DNA from: an uncultured Armatimonadota bacterium
GTDB lineage: Bacteria > Armatimonadota > Fimbriimonadia > Fimbriimonadales > Fimbriimonadaceae
DNA: 64,000 bases
Direction of reading: 5' to 3'
Assembly (NCBI GenBank): GCA_903904815.1
Contig: CAIVDU010000095.1
Coordinates: forward strand, 1-64,000
Each line of letters starts with the position of its first letter. The first letter of the stretch is position 1. The notes beneath the pieces are model-generated. The model made no database searches, had not been told where the DNA came from, and worked only from the letters and a program-made list of their open reading frames with translations. Positions 40,094 through 48,445 of the stretch are shown here, in pieces. Made by a program: the position numbers and the translations under genes.

Positions 40094-41959
40094 ATGCGTT
40101 CAGTCCGCCCCTTACCGTTATCCTCACTTTTCTTGTGCATCGTTGCCGCTGGATGCGGCGGAGGAGGAGGGGGATCCTCGACTGTCTCTCTCGCAGTTAC
40201 GACCGACTGGACGTCGCGAGGGGCTTCTGGATTACCAACCGGAGCTTCGGAGCGAATCATCATTCACCCGCTGAGCACACCGACCACGGAGACCACGCGC
40301 GTGAATCTGGACGCGACGACCGGCACTCAATCCTCCAGCATCGCTCTAGCCCCCGGCAAGTACATCTATCACGTCGACCTCTTTTCCGGAGCAGGCGCCT
40401 CTGGTTCCATCACTGGCTCGCTTGATGCGGTGGTGGACACTTCCGTAACAAGTAGCGTGTCGGTGGCGATTGGAAAGCCGATTACGGGAATCACTCTCGG
40501 CCCCTCGGGCTACTCGGTCGCCATCGGCCAAACGGGAGCAATCTATGCGACTCCCACGACCGCAAGCGGCGCGTTCACATTTGCTGCTCCCAGCGATTTG
40601 ACCTACGTGAGTTCCGACACCTCAAAGCTTACGGCGGCAGCCGACGGTGCAGACGGAAGTTCGTGCGATGTGACCGGTGTTCTGACAGGCACCGCGACGG
40701 TTACGGCGAAGTCCACATCGACGAATGTCTCCAGCATTCCATTAAGCGTTTCCGTCGCAACATCATCTGGCGCGAAGAAGAAGTGGACGATCATGGTGTT
40801 CCTTAACGCAGCGAACAGCCTGACCGACTACGCGCTTCCGAACTACCTACAGATGCAGCAAGCGGTAAGTGGGACGGACGCGCAAATCGTGGTGGCCTTC
40901 AAGGAGGCGGTAATGGATCAGAAGTCCAGTGGACCGCTCGACTGGACATTCACCGGATCGGACGACACACGGTATTACCTAGTGCAACCTTCCACGGGCA
41001 CAAGCATTGTTGGATCACCCCTCAAGGATCTGGGCGCCGGGGTCGACATGGGAAGCTACACGACTCTGGCCAACTTCATTGCGTACTGCAAGAAGAACTA
41101 CCCGGCCGACCGATACGTTCTCGACATGTGGGATCACGGACAGGGCTGGCAGTTAGCGGCCAAGAGGCCCACCTCCATCGTTCGAGGCGTGAGCTACGAC
41201 GACACCACGAGTCACCACATCGACACGTGGGATATGGACAAGGCTCTTTCGGGCGGAAACAACGTCGACATCCTCTCATATGACGCCTGTGATATGCAGT
41301 CGCTGGAGGCTGGGTACCAGGTTCGAAACTACGTCAACTTCCTCGTCGGAAGTGAGGACCTGACCCCCGGGAACGGATACGATTATTCGATCGCACTGCT
41401 TCCCTTCTTCAACAATGCCTCCGGGGACAGCGCGACATTGGCTCACGGTTTTGTGGATCAAATGGTTGACGACACCGGTCCGGGCAAGATCTATGCGGGT
41501 CAGGCGGTATGCCAGAGCGTGGTCGATGCCTCGAAGCTAACAGCGGCGGCAGCGGCGATTGATTCACTTGGGCAAGCCCTGCTGGCTAATAAGACGACGA
41601 TTGGCGCCATTTCAGACCATGCGCGCTCCTACGCGACCAAGTTCGACATCGACCACTACTATCATATGTATTACGATATGTACGGTCTCGCCGATATGCT
41701 TCAAAACACGTCGGGAGTTCCGACAAACGTGGCAACTGCGGCGGCTAGCGTGAAGTCGGCCCTCCAGGCAGCGGTCCTGTACAATCGGTTCGATACGCGG
41801 GACGCGGGTGCGAATGGTCTGACCATCGACTTTTCCGATTCGGCGACTTTCTTAAGCGCGATCCCCTCGACGGCGCCCACCCTGTCGGCTCAATACTCGA
41901 ATCTTGCTTTCGCCAAGGACTACCCGAATTGGTACAACTGGCTGAAGGTGGCTCCGTAA
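40094..41959 (+). CDS. Clostripain-family (C11) cysteine peptidase, lipoprotein
   Basis: About 621 residues from ATG 40094. The signal ends LCIVAAGCGGGG, a good lipobox. An Ig-like/Big region (about 25-235) precedes the peptidase: KKKWTIMVFLNAANSLTDYA opens the C11 domain. The catalytic His is in DMWDHGQGW (near residue 348) and the catalytic Cys in LSYDACDMQSLEAGYQ (near residue 399). These match clostripain-like caspase-fold enzymes, which cleave after basic residues or remodel cell surfaces. It stands alone with a terminator after it. Confidence 0.92.
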   Translation: MRSVRPLPLSSLFLCIVAAGCGGGGGGSSTVSLAVTTDWTSRGASGLPTGASERIIIHPLSTPTTETTRVNLDATTGTQSSSIALAPGKYIYHVDLFSGAGASGSITGSLDAVVDTSVTSSVSVAIGKPITGITLGPSGYSVAIGQTGAIYATPTTASGAFTFAAPSDLTYVSSDTSKLTAAADGADGSSCDVTGVLTGTATVTAKSTSTNVSSIPLSVSVATSSGAKKKWTIMVFLNAANSLTDYALPNYLQMQQAVSGTDAQIVVAFKEAVMDQKSSGPLDWTFTGSDDTRYYLVQPSTGTSIVGSPLKDLGAGVDMGSYTTLANFIAYCKKNYPADRYVLDMWDHGQGWQLAAKRPTSIVRGVSYDDTTSHHIDTWDMDKALSGGNNVDILSYDACDMQSLEAGYQVRNYVNFLVGSEDLTPGNGYDYSIALLPFFNNASGDSATLAHGFVDQMVDDTGPGKIYAGQAVCQSVVDASKLTAAAAAIDSLGQALLANKTTIGAISDHARSYATKFDIDHYYHMYYDMYGLADMLQNTSGVPTNVATAAASVKSALQAAVLYNRFDTRDAGANGLTIDFSDSATFLSAIPSTAPTLSAQYSNLAFAKDYPNWYNWLKVAP

Positions 41960-41995
41960 GCCGCGAAGCGGAACGAGAGCGACCTTAAAATAGGA

Positions 41996-42021
41996 TGGCC
42001 CGCTGGCGAGGCGGGCCGTTT
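41996..42021 (+). terminator. Terminator after the clostripain-like gene
   Basis: GGCCCGC and GCGGGCC form a 7-bp GC stem with a TGGCGAG loop, followed by GTTTTG. Confidence 0.7.
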
Positions 42022-42181
42022 TGCTGGAGGGAATGGATGGGAAGTTTTTGCTTCCGTCGCCCTTTGACTAGCGACATGAATAGCATTCCGTTGTTGCTGG
42101 ACCGGGAAGCCTTGTTCTAGTACTAGTCCATCACAAAGCGAGGTGGATTACCAGCCCGCGCAAAGCGCGTCAGTAAGATGC

Positions 42182-42187
42182 TATACT
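42182..42187 (+). promoter_or_regulatory. Likely -10 box for rpsR
   Basis: TATACT lies 44 bases before the rpsR ATG and no convincing -35 hexamer is seen. Between them CGGGCGTCGCGCCCG forms a small hairpin (about 42199-42214) in the leader. Confidence 0.4.
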
Positions 42188-42231
42188 TTTTAGTCTAAGC
42201 GGGCGTCGCGCCCGATGGAAAATTTATCCCA

Positions 42232-42666
42232 ATGAGCGAAGATACACCTAAGGCCAGCCGAGTGGATGCGAGCGCCGACAGAGCCCTTGCTCCTCGCGCC
42301 GACAAGGACGCCCCAGAAGGGGGTCCTCGCGCACGTGGCAAGCGCCGCCGCAAGGTTAGCTACCTAACCACTAACAAAATCGACCATGTTGACTACAAAG
42401 AGGTCAACATCCTCCGACGATTCCTGAACGATCGCGGCAAGATTATCCCCAGCCGACAGAGCGGAAACACCGCAAAGCAGCAGCGAATGATCTCCGAAGC
42501 GATCCACCGGGCACGTGAGATGGCTCTTCTTCCCTTCGTAGTAAGTGAGATGGGCACGGACCGACGTGAGTTCGGACCTCGACGCGAGCGCTATGGCGAT
42601 CGTGGACCGAGAAGAGGCGAGCAGGGCGGCGAATCGTCAGCTCCGCAGACAGCCGCATCAGAATAA
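42232..42666 (+). CDS. rpsR: 30S ribosomal protein S18 with extended tails
   Basis: The core (about residues 37-105) is a clear S18: KVSYLTTNKIDHVDYKEVNI, then RGKIIPSRQSGNTAKQQRM, then AIHRAREMALLPFV. S18 sits on the 30S platform. The protein is 144 residues, about twice the usual length. It has an acidic/Ala-rich N-terminal extension of about 36 residues and an Arg/Gly-rich C-terminal tail (RREFGPRRERYGDRGPRRGE). It is not next to rpsF or rplI, the usual partners. The Lys/Arg-rich core continues directly from the extension with no alternative start, so the long form is probably real. Confidence 0.93.
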   Translation: MSEDTPKASRVDASADRALAPRADKDAPEGGPRARGKRRRKVSYLTTNKIDHVDYKEVNILRRFLNDRGKIIPSRQSGNTAKQQRMISEAIHRAREMALLPFVVSEMGTDRREFGPRRERYGDRGPRRGEQGGESSAPQTAASE

Positions 42667-42688
42667 AGTCTCCGACTTTAAGATTTAG

Positions 42689-42727
42689 AACCCCTGCTTC
42701 CTTTGGAAGCAGGGGTTCGTTTTTTTA
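42689..42727. terminator. Strong terminator between convergent rpsR and kdsD
   Basis: AACCCCTGCTTCC pairs with GGAAGCAGGGGTT over 13 bp around a TTT loop, followed by CGTTTTTTT on the plus strand. It ends rpsR; the kdsD stop lies within its T-run. Confidence 0.88.
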
Positions 42728-43687
42728 GACGATGCCACTTTGGAGAAGGTCCTTCAGTTGAAGTAACCCGAGGAGTTTCTTTCCGTCGACCACGGGAAGT
42801 TCTCCGCCACGCTTCGGCAAGTGCTGAAACTGTTCGAGAGCCTCGACCGCGAAGAGTTCGGGCTCGATGGTGCTTGGCAGCGGGTTCATGATGGAATCGG
42901 CCCGTTCCTGCATGAGATGAGGCGAGGTCAAGAAGTGGCGACGGAGATCTCCGTCACTGATAAAGCCGAGCAGCGCCTGGTCTGACGAAACGATACAGGC
43001 CGCGCCAACCCCTGCGCTTGTGATCGAGCGCATGACTTCAATGACGGTTTCATCGGGTCTCACGACGGCGATAGACGCGAACGGGCGCATGACGTCGCGC
43101 ACTCGAAGCGTGAGACGTTTGCCGAGCGTGCCGCTTGGATGGAACTTCGCAAAGTCTTCCTTTCCAAATCCACGCCGGTTCATTACGGCGATCGCAAGGG
43201 CATCGCTCAAGGCGAGCATGACGGTGGTGCTGGTGGTGGGGGCGAGATTATTGGGACAGGCCTCCGCCGTCACGTGGGTATCGAGCACGAGATCGGCCAA
43301 CCGCGACGCACTTGATTCAGGTCTTCCGGTGACCACGATGGTCTTGGCCCCTTGCGCACGCATGGGCGCAAAGAGCTTTACCAGTTCATCCGTCTCGCCG
43401 CTGTGGGTATAGAGAAGCACCACATCGTTCTGGGTGACCATTCCAAGGTCCCCATGGACCGCTTCGGCGGCATGAAGAAACAGACTTGGCGTTCCGGTAC
43501 TGCTAAAAGTTCCGGCCGTCTTGCGAGCGATGTGGCCGGACTTGCCGATGCCGCATGTAATGACTCTCCCGCCGCAATCGTGGATCCACTCGATCGCAGT
43601 CAGGAACTCTTCCGAAAGCGACTCCGCACAGGCGGCGATCGCGGCGGCCTCCTGGAGAAGCACCTGTTTCCCAATGTTGATGCTCAT
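42725..43687 (-). CDS. kdsD: D-arabinose-5-phosphate isomerase
   Basis: A 320-residue SIS-CBS protein. The SIS domain has GGRVITCGIGKSGHIARKTAGTF with the sugar-phosphate loop, HAAEAVHGDLGMV and TSTTVMLALSDALA. Two CBS domains (about 205-320) follow: VRDVMRPFASIAVVRPDETV and GFISDGDLRRHF. It converts ribulose-5-phosphate to arabinose-5-phosphate, the first step to Kdo for lipopolysaccharide. ATG 43687 overlaps the arginase stop (ATGA), fixing the start. Other Kdo genes are not in the window. Confidence 0.94.
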   Translation of the reverse strand: MSINIGKQVLLQEAAAIAACAESLSEEFLTAIEWIHDCGGRVITCGIGKSGHIARKTAGTFSSTGTPSLFLHAAEAVHGDLGMVTQNDVVLLYTHSGETDELVKLFAPMRAQGAKTIVVTGRPESSASRLADLVLDTHVTAEACPNNLAPTTSTTVMLALSDALAIAVMNRRGFGKEDFAKFHPSGTLGKRLTLRVRDVMRPFASIAVVRPDETVIEVMRSITSAGVGAACIVSSDQALLGFISDGDLRRHFLTSPHLMQERADSIMNPLPSTIEPELFAVEALEQFQHLPKRGGELPVVDGKKLLGLLQLKDLLQSGIV

Positions 43688-44622
43688 CTCTTTCCTCCTA
43701 GGATGGTCTTCCCAAACAGGGATGCGACCCACTCTGTGGCCACCCTCGCAGTTTGATTCATCGTGTCGTAAAGGGGGTTTACCTCGACCACGTCTAGACC
43801 GGCCAGACGATACGGACAACTGGGGGCGTCTAGATGCTCGCGAAGTATTTCGGCGAACAAGTGGGCTTCCCGGTAGGTCAATCCCCCTCGTACAGCCGTA
43901 CCGGTTCCTGGGGCAAAGACAGGATCGAGAACGTCGACGTCAAAGGAGATCCAGAGATGAGTGACTGCGGTCTCCTTCAACCAACGGTCGATTTCGGTGG
44001 CCGTTTGCTCAACTCCGCGGCGATCGATGTCATGCATCGAAATGGGAAGGCCATTGAGTCGCGGCCGTTCAGTGGCGTCAACATCGCGCAAGCCATACCA
44101 TGCGATACGCTCAGTTTCGACTTGAGCGGGTCCTAGCGCTTGAAGCCAAGACAACCACTGCGTGTGGCTGATGCCTTTGACCCCGCTGGGGAGCCCAGAC
44201 AGTGCGGCGACGGGCATCCCGTGCACATTCCCAGTTTCAGAGGAACCTGGCGTGTTGATGTCCGCGTGAGCATCGATCCAAAGCAGGCCGAGGCGGTCAA
44301 CGTATCGGTTTGCGGCGGCGCTGACACTTGCGGCGGCCAGCGTGTGGTCGCCACCAAGCACTAGGGGAATCGATCCTCGCTCTAGAGCGTCTGAAACCGC
44401 TTGTTTCAACAGGACGGCGCATCCGAGCATCGAATCAAAATTCTTTAGCCCTTTGGGGTCTGAAGGGCCCAGGTCCGCAGGAACGTCTCCCGCATCGCAG
44501 ACTTCATATCCCAAGGCCTCCAACTCTTCATTGAGTTCGGCTAATCGGATCGCAGGGGGTCCCAGTCGACTCCCGACCCTTTTGCCGCATCCGTCGAACG
44601 GCGCGCCGATGATCTCGATCAC
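43684..44622 (-). CDS. rocF: Arginase-family ureohydrolase
   Basis: A 312-residue Mn-dependent arginase. The three motifs are present: LVLGGDHTLAAA, LLWIDAHADINTPGSSETGNVHGMP, and ISFDVDVLDPVFAPGTGTAVRGG. It hydrolyses arginine to ornithine and urea in the cytoplasm. The motif set and length match arginase better than agmatinase, but the two can be confused by sequence alone. kdsD is coupled by a 4-base overlap, an unusual pairing. Confidence 0.88.
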   Translation of the reverse strand: MIEIIGAPFDGCGKRVGSRLGPPAIRLAELNEELEALGYEVCDAGDVPADLGPSDPKGLKNFDSMLGCAVLLKQAVSDALERGSIPLVLGGDHTLAAASVSAAANRYVDRLGLLWIDAHADINTPGSSETGNVHGMPVAALSGLPSGVKGISHTQWLSWLQALGPAQVETERIAWYGLRDVDATERPRLNGLPISMHDIDRRGVEQTATEIDRWLKETAVTHLWISFDVDVLDPVFAPGTGTAVRGGLTYREAHLFAEILREHLDAPSCPYRLAGLDVVEVNPLYDTMNQTARVATEWVASLFGKTILGGKR

Positions 44623-44675
44623 AGGGTAAGTCTACTAGCCACGCCCGACCTCGTGCGGCAAGTAAACTTTGAGGC

Positions 44676-45245
44676 ATGACTGTCGGTGTCGTCGCCATCC
44701 AGGGAGACTTCGAAAAGCACGTGAATTCCCTTCTTCGACTGAGCAAAGCAGGACTCGAGACGAAGGAGATTCGGTGTGCGGAGGACTTGGAGAACGTTGA
44801 TCGGGTGATCATTCCGGGCGGCGAGAGCACCACCGTTGGACTTCTGATGAGGCGATTTGGCCTCGGCCCTGCGCTTATCGAGAGGGCGAAATCGGGCATG
44901 CATATATGGGGAACGTGCATGGGCATGATCCTTATGGCTCGAGAGATTGAGGAACGCCCTGATCAATACTCGCTCGGAATACTCGATGTCGCCGTCCGCC
45001 GGAACGCTTTTGGGACGCAGGTTCACAGTTTCGAAGACTCGGTTGCGGTTTCCGGTCTCAGTGAGCCGATCGAGGGAGTGTTTATTCGAGCACCCATCGT
45101 GAGCCGAATGGGTGAAGGCGTTCAAGTCATCGCACAATACGAAGGCAAGATCGTTGGCGTCCGGCAAGGAAACCTTATTGGTACGTCATTCCACCCCGAA
45201 CTTACTCTGGACACCCGAATGCATGAATGGTTTCTTGAGCTGTAG
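44676..45245 (+). CDS. pdxT: Pyridoxal 5'-phosphate synthase glutaminase subunit
   Basis: A 189-residue class I glutamine amidotransferase. MTVGVVAIQGDFEKHV, then IIPGGESTTVG (oxyanion strand), then GTCMGMILMAR with the nucleophile Cys, and SFHPELTLDTRMHEWF with the His/Glu pair. It delivers ammonia to PdxS for vitamin B6 synthesis. pdxS, commonly adjacent, is not nearby. A GAGG lies just 2 bases before the ATG, closer than usual. Confidence 0.96.
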   Translation: MTVGVVAIQGDFEKHVNSLLRLSKAGLETKEIRCAEDLENVDRVIIPGGESTTVGLLMRRFGLGPALIERAKSGMHIWGTCMGMILMAREIEERPDQYSLGILDVAVRRNAFGTQVHSFEDSVAVSGLSEPIEGVFIRAPIVSRMGEGVQVIAQYEGKIVGVRQGNLIGTSFHPELTLDTRMHEWFLEL

Positions 45246-45293
45246 GGGGTTGCCTTTGCGTCCCGGCGAAGAATCTCCGCAGGGACACTTAAA

Positions 45294-46448
45294 CTAATTC
45301 AATCCCTTTGAGTCGAGCTTGTTTCCATTAACGACCAGGTCCTTCGTCGTGAGAGCGGCGAAGACGGATGCGGGGGCGTAGAGGACGTCCTTTTTGACCA
45401 CGGCTGGATGACTTAACGGAGAGCGTTTACCGTTGAAGCGGTAAGTAGCCGAGTCCTGCTCTAGCTTGATGGAATTGTCAGCACTTTCGATGTAGGCGGA
45501 GTTCTTGTCACCCTTCTCGAAGCTCAACTCCAGGAGACTTGCCATTCGCTCAACCGGAACCATGACGACTTCCCCATCGTAATACGGCGCAGCTTCGGCG
45601 TCGAAAGTGAGGGCCTTGTCTCCCAATCGGATTGAGATGTCGGGAACAGCGGGCGCGGGAGGAGTTGCAGGTGGAGCCGTTGGCGGGGCCGTTTGGGAAT
45701 CGGTTCTCGGCTTTGATGAATCCCAGCCTCGGTCTGAACCGCCACCGTGATGAGTTCCATCCCAGCCCGAGTTACTGGAACCACCTGAGGTAGGGCGGCT
45801 CGAATCCCATCCACGATCCCAGGACCCACGTCCACGGTCAGAGATCTCCAGGGTCACGTCCTGGTTAAAGAGCGCTCCCATCTTCGTTCCGCGATCCACG
45901 ACCGTGTTCTGCGACTTCGTTCGATCTGAGTCGGCGGCGATCATTCCGGCAACCGTGCCGAGAAAGAGCCCGGTCACTCGGCGATGAAAGAGCGAGCCGA
46001 GGAGATATCCTCCCAACGCGCCGCCAATGACGTAAGCGCCCTGCCTACGGACGTCGTTTCGTACGAAGAGCCGACCGTTATCGTCCGCACGCACCAAATC
46101 CTTGTTCAGTGGGATAGGCAAAGCGTGAATTCGCGTCGACACTCCGTTTGGCAACTCAATGGAGGTGAATTCCAGGTCCATCGATGCTGGGCGGTCCCCC
46201 CTTGGAATCCGAATACTGACGATTCGCCCCTGGAGTCGGGTGCCGGTCGGAAGGTCTCGATCACCCTCTACGTGGCAAGTGAATCGATCGCCGGCTTGAC
46301 TGTCCGAAATGTTCAGTGCGTTATCGAAAACGATCGGCACTACCGCGTCTCGATTAAGAGTTACGGAATTCGCAAACGACGAGATAGGGAGCGCGGACAT
46401 CGCCAAAAGCGAAAGCGCGAAGACGGAATTTCGGCGAGGGTTCATCAT
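45294..46448 (-). CDS. Secreted protein with copper-amine-oxidase N-terminal-like domain
   Basis: A 384-residue exported protein. After a signal peptide (SLLAMSALPISSFANS) comes a beta-rich domain, a Gly-zipper-like helix (YVIGGALGGYLLGSLF, then LFLGTVAGMIAAD), a Gly/Ser/Trp/Asp-rich linker (about 205-255) and a C-terminal Cu_amine_oxidN1-like domain: DKALTFDAEAAPYYDGEVVM, then LLELSFEKGDKNSAYIES. Such domains bind cell-envelope components; the protein has no oxidase active site. ATGs at 46448 and 46445 both fit. Confidence 0.75.
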   Translation of the reverse strand: MMNPRRNSVFALSLLAMSALPISSFANSVTLNRDAVVPIVFDNALNISDSQAGDRFTCHVEGDRDLPTGTRLQGRIVSIRIPRGDRPASMDLEFTSIELPNGVSTRIHALPIPLNKDLVRADDNGRLFVRNDVRRQGAYVIGGALGGYLLGSLFHRRVTGLFLGTVAGMIAADSDRTKSQNTVVDRGTKMGALFNQDVTLEISDRGRGSWDRGWDSSRPTSGGSSNSGWDGTHHGGGSDRGWDSSKPRTDSQTAPPTAPPATPPAPAVPDISIRLGDKALTFDAEAAPYYDGEVVMVPVERMASLLELSFEKGDKNSAYIESADNSIKLEQDSATYRFNGKRSPLSHPAVVKKDVLYAPASVFAALTTKDLVVNGNKLDSKGLN

Positions 46449-46504
46449 GCTTCGAGTCTCTTTTCGTGCCTCAATGTATTCTAACGATCTGGCGGCTTCA
46501 TTAG

Positions 46505-47515
46505 TTACGGACGAATGCGAAAGGCCGAAAGCTCGGTATCAGGTCCGACCAGTCGGGGTTTTTCAAACCGAAAGGCAGTGACGTCGGAGAGGTGGTCAAC
46601 GTTCAATCCGCTGACCCAGTTTGGGCCGCTCCCTAAAGCCTTTGGAGCCACAAACAACCGTATTTCGTCGACCAAATCGCGAGCCATGAACGCTCCGATG
46701 GTAATCGCTCCGCCCTCCACGAGCAGACCAATTTGACCGGCGCTTTGCATCCGGTTTAAAAGGCTTTCTAGATCAATTTTGCCGGTGATGTGCCACGTTT
46801 CCGCTTCGGACGAGAAAACTTGGTAGTGGCCTTTGAGGCGATTCTCAGGATCCAGAACGATCCGTAGGGGTTGGTTGACGACTCCCGCGACGCGCGACGT
46901 CAGCCGAGGATCATCGGCTTCAATTGTCTTTCGCCCGACGAGCACTGCCCCGCATTCCGCTCGCAGTCGGTGTCCCTCAGCCCTCGCCTTTGGTCCGGTG
47001 ATCCATTTACTCTCTCCCGAGGGAAGCGCGATCCGTCCATCCAGACTTATCGCGGCCTTGGCAATCACGTATGGCCGCTCTAGACTGATCGCGCCGGTAA
47101 AGATTCGATTTGCGGCGGCGGCTGATTCGGTCAACAGGCCGAGATCGACTTGGATCCCCGCCGCTCGGAGAGCTTCAACCCCTCCGACTGCCCGTGGATT
47201 CATGTCTCTGGTTGCGACGACCACCCTTTGTACCCCTGCTCGGATAAGCGCTTGAGAGCAGGGTGGAGTACGCCCGAAGTGGTTACAGGGTTCTAGCGTC
47301 ACGTAGGCGGTCGCACCTTCGGCCGCTTCGCCAGCTTCCAAGAGGGCCATCGCCTCCGCGTGAGGCGCCCCAGCACGGTCATGGTAGCCTTGCCCTACGA
47401 TCTCGCCGCTGCGAACGATCACACAGCCTACATGGGGGTTCGGGGCGGGGAATCCACGCTTCGAGAGCTGAATAGCCCTGCGCATGTAGGCTTCGTCACT
47501 CGCTTTGAGGAGCAT
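46505..47515 (-). CDS. ribD: Riboflavin biosynthesis protein RibD (deaminase/reductase)
   Basis: About 336 residues. The N-terminal deaminase has GAPHAEAMALL and TLEPCNHFGRTPPC (HAE and PCxxxGxxPPC zinc site). The C-terminal reductase has VIAKAAISLDGRIALPSGES and GQIGLLVEGGAI. Together they perform the second and third steps of riboflavin synthesis from GTP. ATG 47515 is chosen because AAGAAGG lies 6 bases upstream and the family N-terminus follows; it overlaps the upstream gene by 20 bases. ribE, ribA/B and ribH are not seen here. Confidence 0.94.
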   Translation of the reverse strand: MLLKASDEAYMRRAIQLSKRGFPAPNPHVGCVIVRSGEIVGQGYHDRAGAPHAEAMALLEAGEAAEGATAYVTLEPCNHFGRTPPCSQALIRAGVQRVVVATRDMNPRAVGGVEALRAAGIQVDLGLLTESAAAANRIFTGAISLERPYVIAKAAISLDGRIALPSGESKWITGPKARAEGHRLRAECGAVLVGRKTIEADDPRLTSRVAGVVNQPLRIVLDPENRLKGHYQVFSSEAETWHITGKIDLESLLNRMQSAGQIGLLVEGGAITIGAFMARDLVDEIRLFVAPKALGSGPNWVSGLNVDHLSDVTAFRFEKPRLVGPDTELSAFRIRP

Positions 47516-47807
47516 CGTTCGCCTTCTTTGCGTCTGCGGCCGCACCTTCCATCAACTTCTTCAAGTTGTTGAGGGACTCCGTCCGATACTCTTCCCGGGC
47601 TCGCCGCATGATCAAAAATGAACCCACCCCCGAACCTGCGAAGGCGAATATCATGCCCCCGAGATAGTCGAGGACTCGAACCCCGTAATCACGCTTCACG
47701 ACACGTGGGGCGGACTTGCTCGGTTTCGGGCCAAGGATAACGGGAGCCGCAAGAAAGAGAACCACGACAGCCGATATGAATATGGTGGTGATCAGTTTTA
47801 GGCGCAC
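47496..47807 (-). CDS. Small membrane protein
   Basis: A 103-residue protein with two membrane helices (LITTIFISAVVVLFLAAPVI and YLGGMIFAFAGSGVGSFLIM) and a charged C-terminal tail (REEYRTESLNNLKKLMEGAA). It overlaps rpe by 10 bases upstream and ribD by 20 bases downstream, so it is part of the operon. Function unknown. Confidence 0.7.
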   Translation of the reverse strand: MRLKLITTIFISAVVVLFLAAPVILGPKPSKSAPRVVKRDYGVRVLDYLGGMIFAFAGSGVGSFLIMRRAREEYRTESLNNLKKLMEGAAADAKKANDAPQSE

Positions 47808-48445
47808 AACGCGTTTAGGTCCTTAACGGCCGAGGCGAGGTCGGGCGCCTTCGCCAAGTAACTACCGACAACGAAGAGATTTGCCCCCGCTGCGCGGGCC
47901 TCGGGCAGTGTAAAGGGATCGATTCCGCCATCCACCTCGATGTCGATGTCGGGGCGCAGAGTTCGGATGCGCCCGACCTTTTCCAAGCAAGGTCGGATGA
48001 ATTTCTGTCCTCCCCAACCAGGATTGACAGTCATTACGAGAACCATGTCCAAAATTTCCAAAAGGGGCTCGACGCTCTCCACCGGAGTTCCTGGATTGAT
48101 GGCAATACCGGCCTGCACGTCGCGTTCTTTGAGATACTGAGCCAGACGATGTGAGTGTTGGGTTGCTTCGTGATGGAAAATAATCCGTTCGCAACCTGCC
48201 GCGATGAACGCATCGAACTGAGCTTCCGGCGTTTGCACCATTAGATGAGCCTCGAGAACACCAGGAGCGGCACTCCGGAGAGCTCTCACGTAAGAGTCAC
48301 CAAATGTGATCGGGGGGACAAACTGCCCGTCCATGACGTCGAGGTGGATGATTTTTGAACCGGCGTCCGCCATCGTCGCAACCGAACGTCTTAGGTCGGT
48401 CAAGTCGAAGGAAAGTATGGAGGGAGCGAGAAGACAGGTTGGCAT
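47798..48445 (-). CDS. rpe: Ribulose-phosphate 3-epimerase
   Basis: A 215-residue TIM-barrel enzyme of the pentose phosphate pathway, interconverting ribulose-5-P and xylulose-5-P. LAPSILSFDLTDL opens the protein, and IHLDVMDGQFVPPITFG holds metal ligands and a catalytic Asp. MTVNPGWGGQKFI and EVDGGIDPFT complete the active site. ATG overlaps the pseudokinase stop by one base (TAATG), so translation is coupled. Confidence 0.96.
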   Translation of the reverse strand: MPTCLLAPSILSFDLTDLRRSVATMADAGSKIIHLDVMDGQFVPPITFGDSYVRALRSAAPGVLEAHLMVQTPEAQFDAFIAAGCERIIFHHEATQHSHRLAQYLKERDVQAGIAINPGTPVESVEPLLEILDMVLVMTVNPGWGGQKFIRPCLEKVGRIRTLRPDIDIEVDGGIDPFTLPEARAAGANLFVVGSYLAKAPDLASAVKDLNALCA

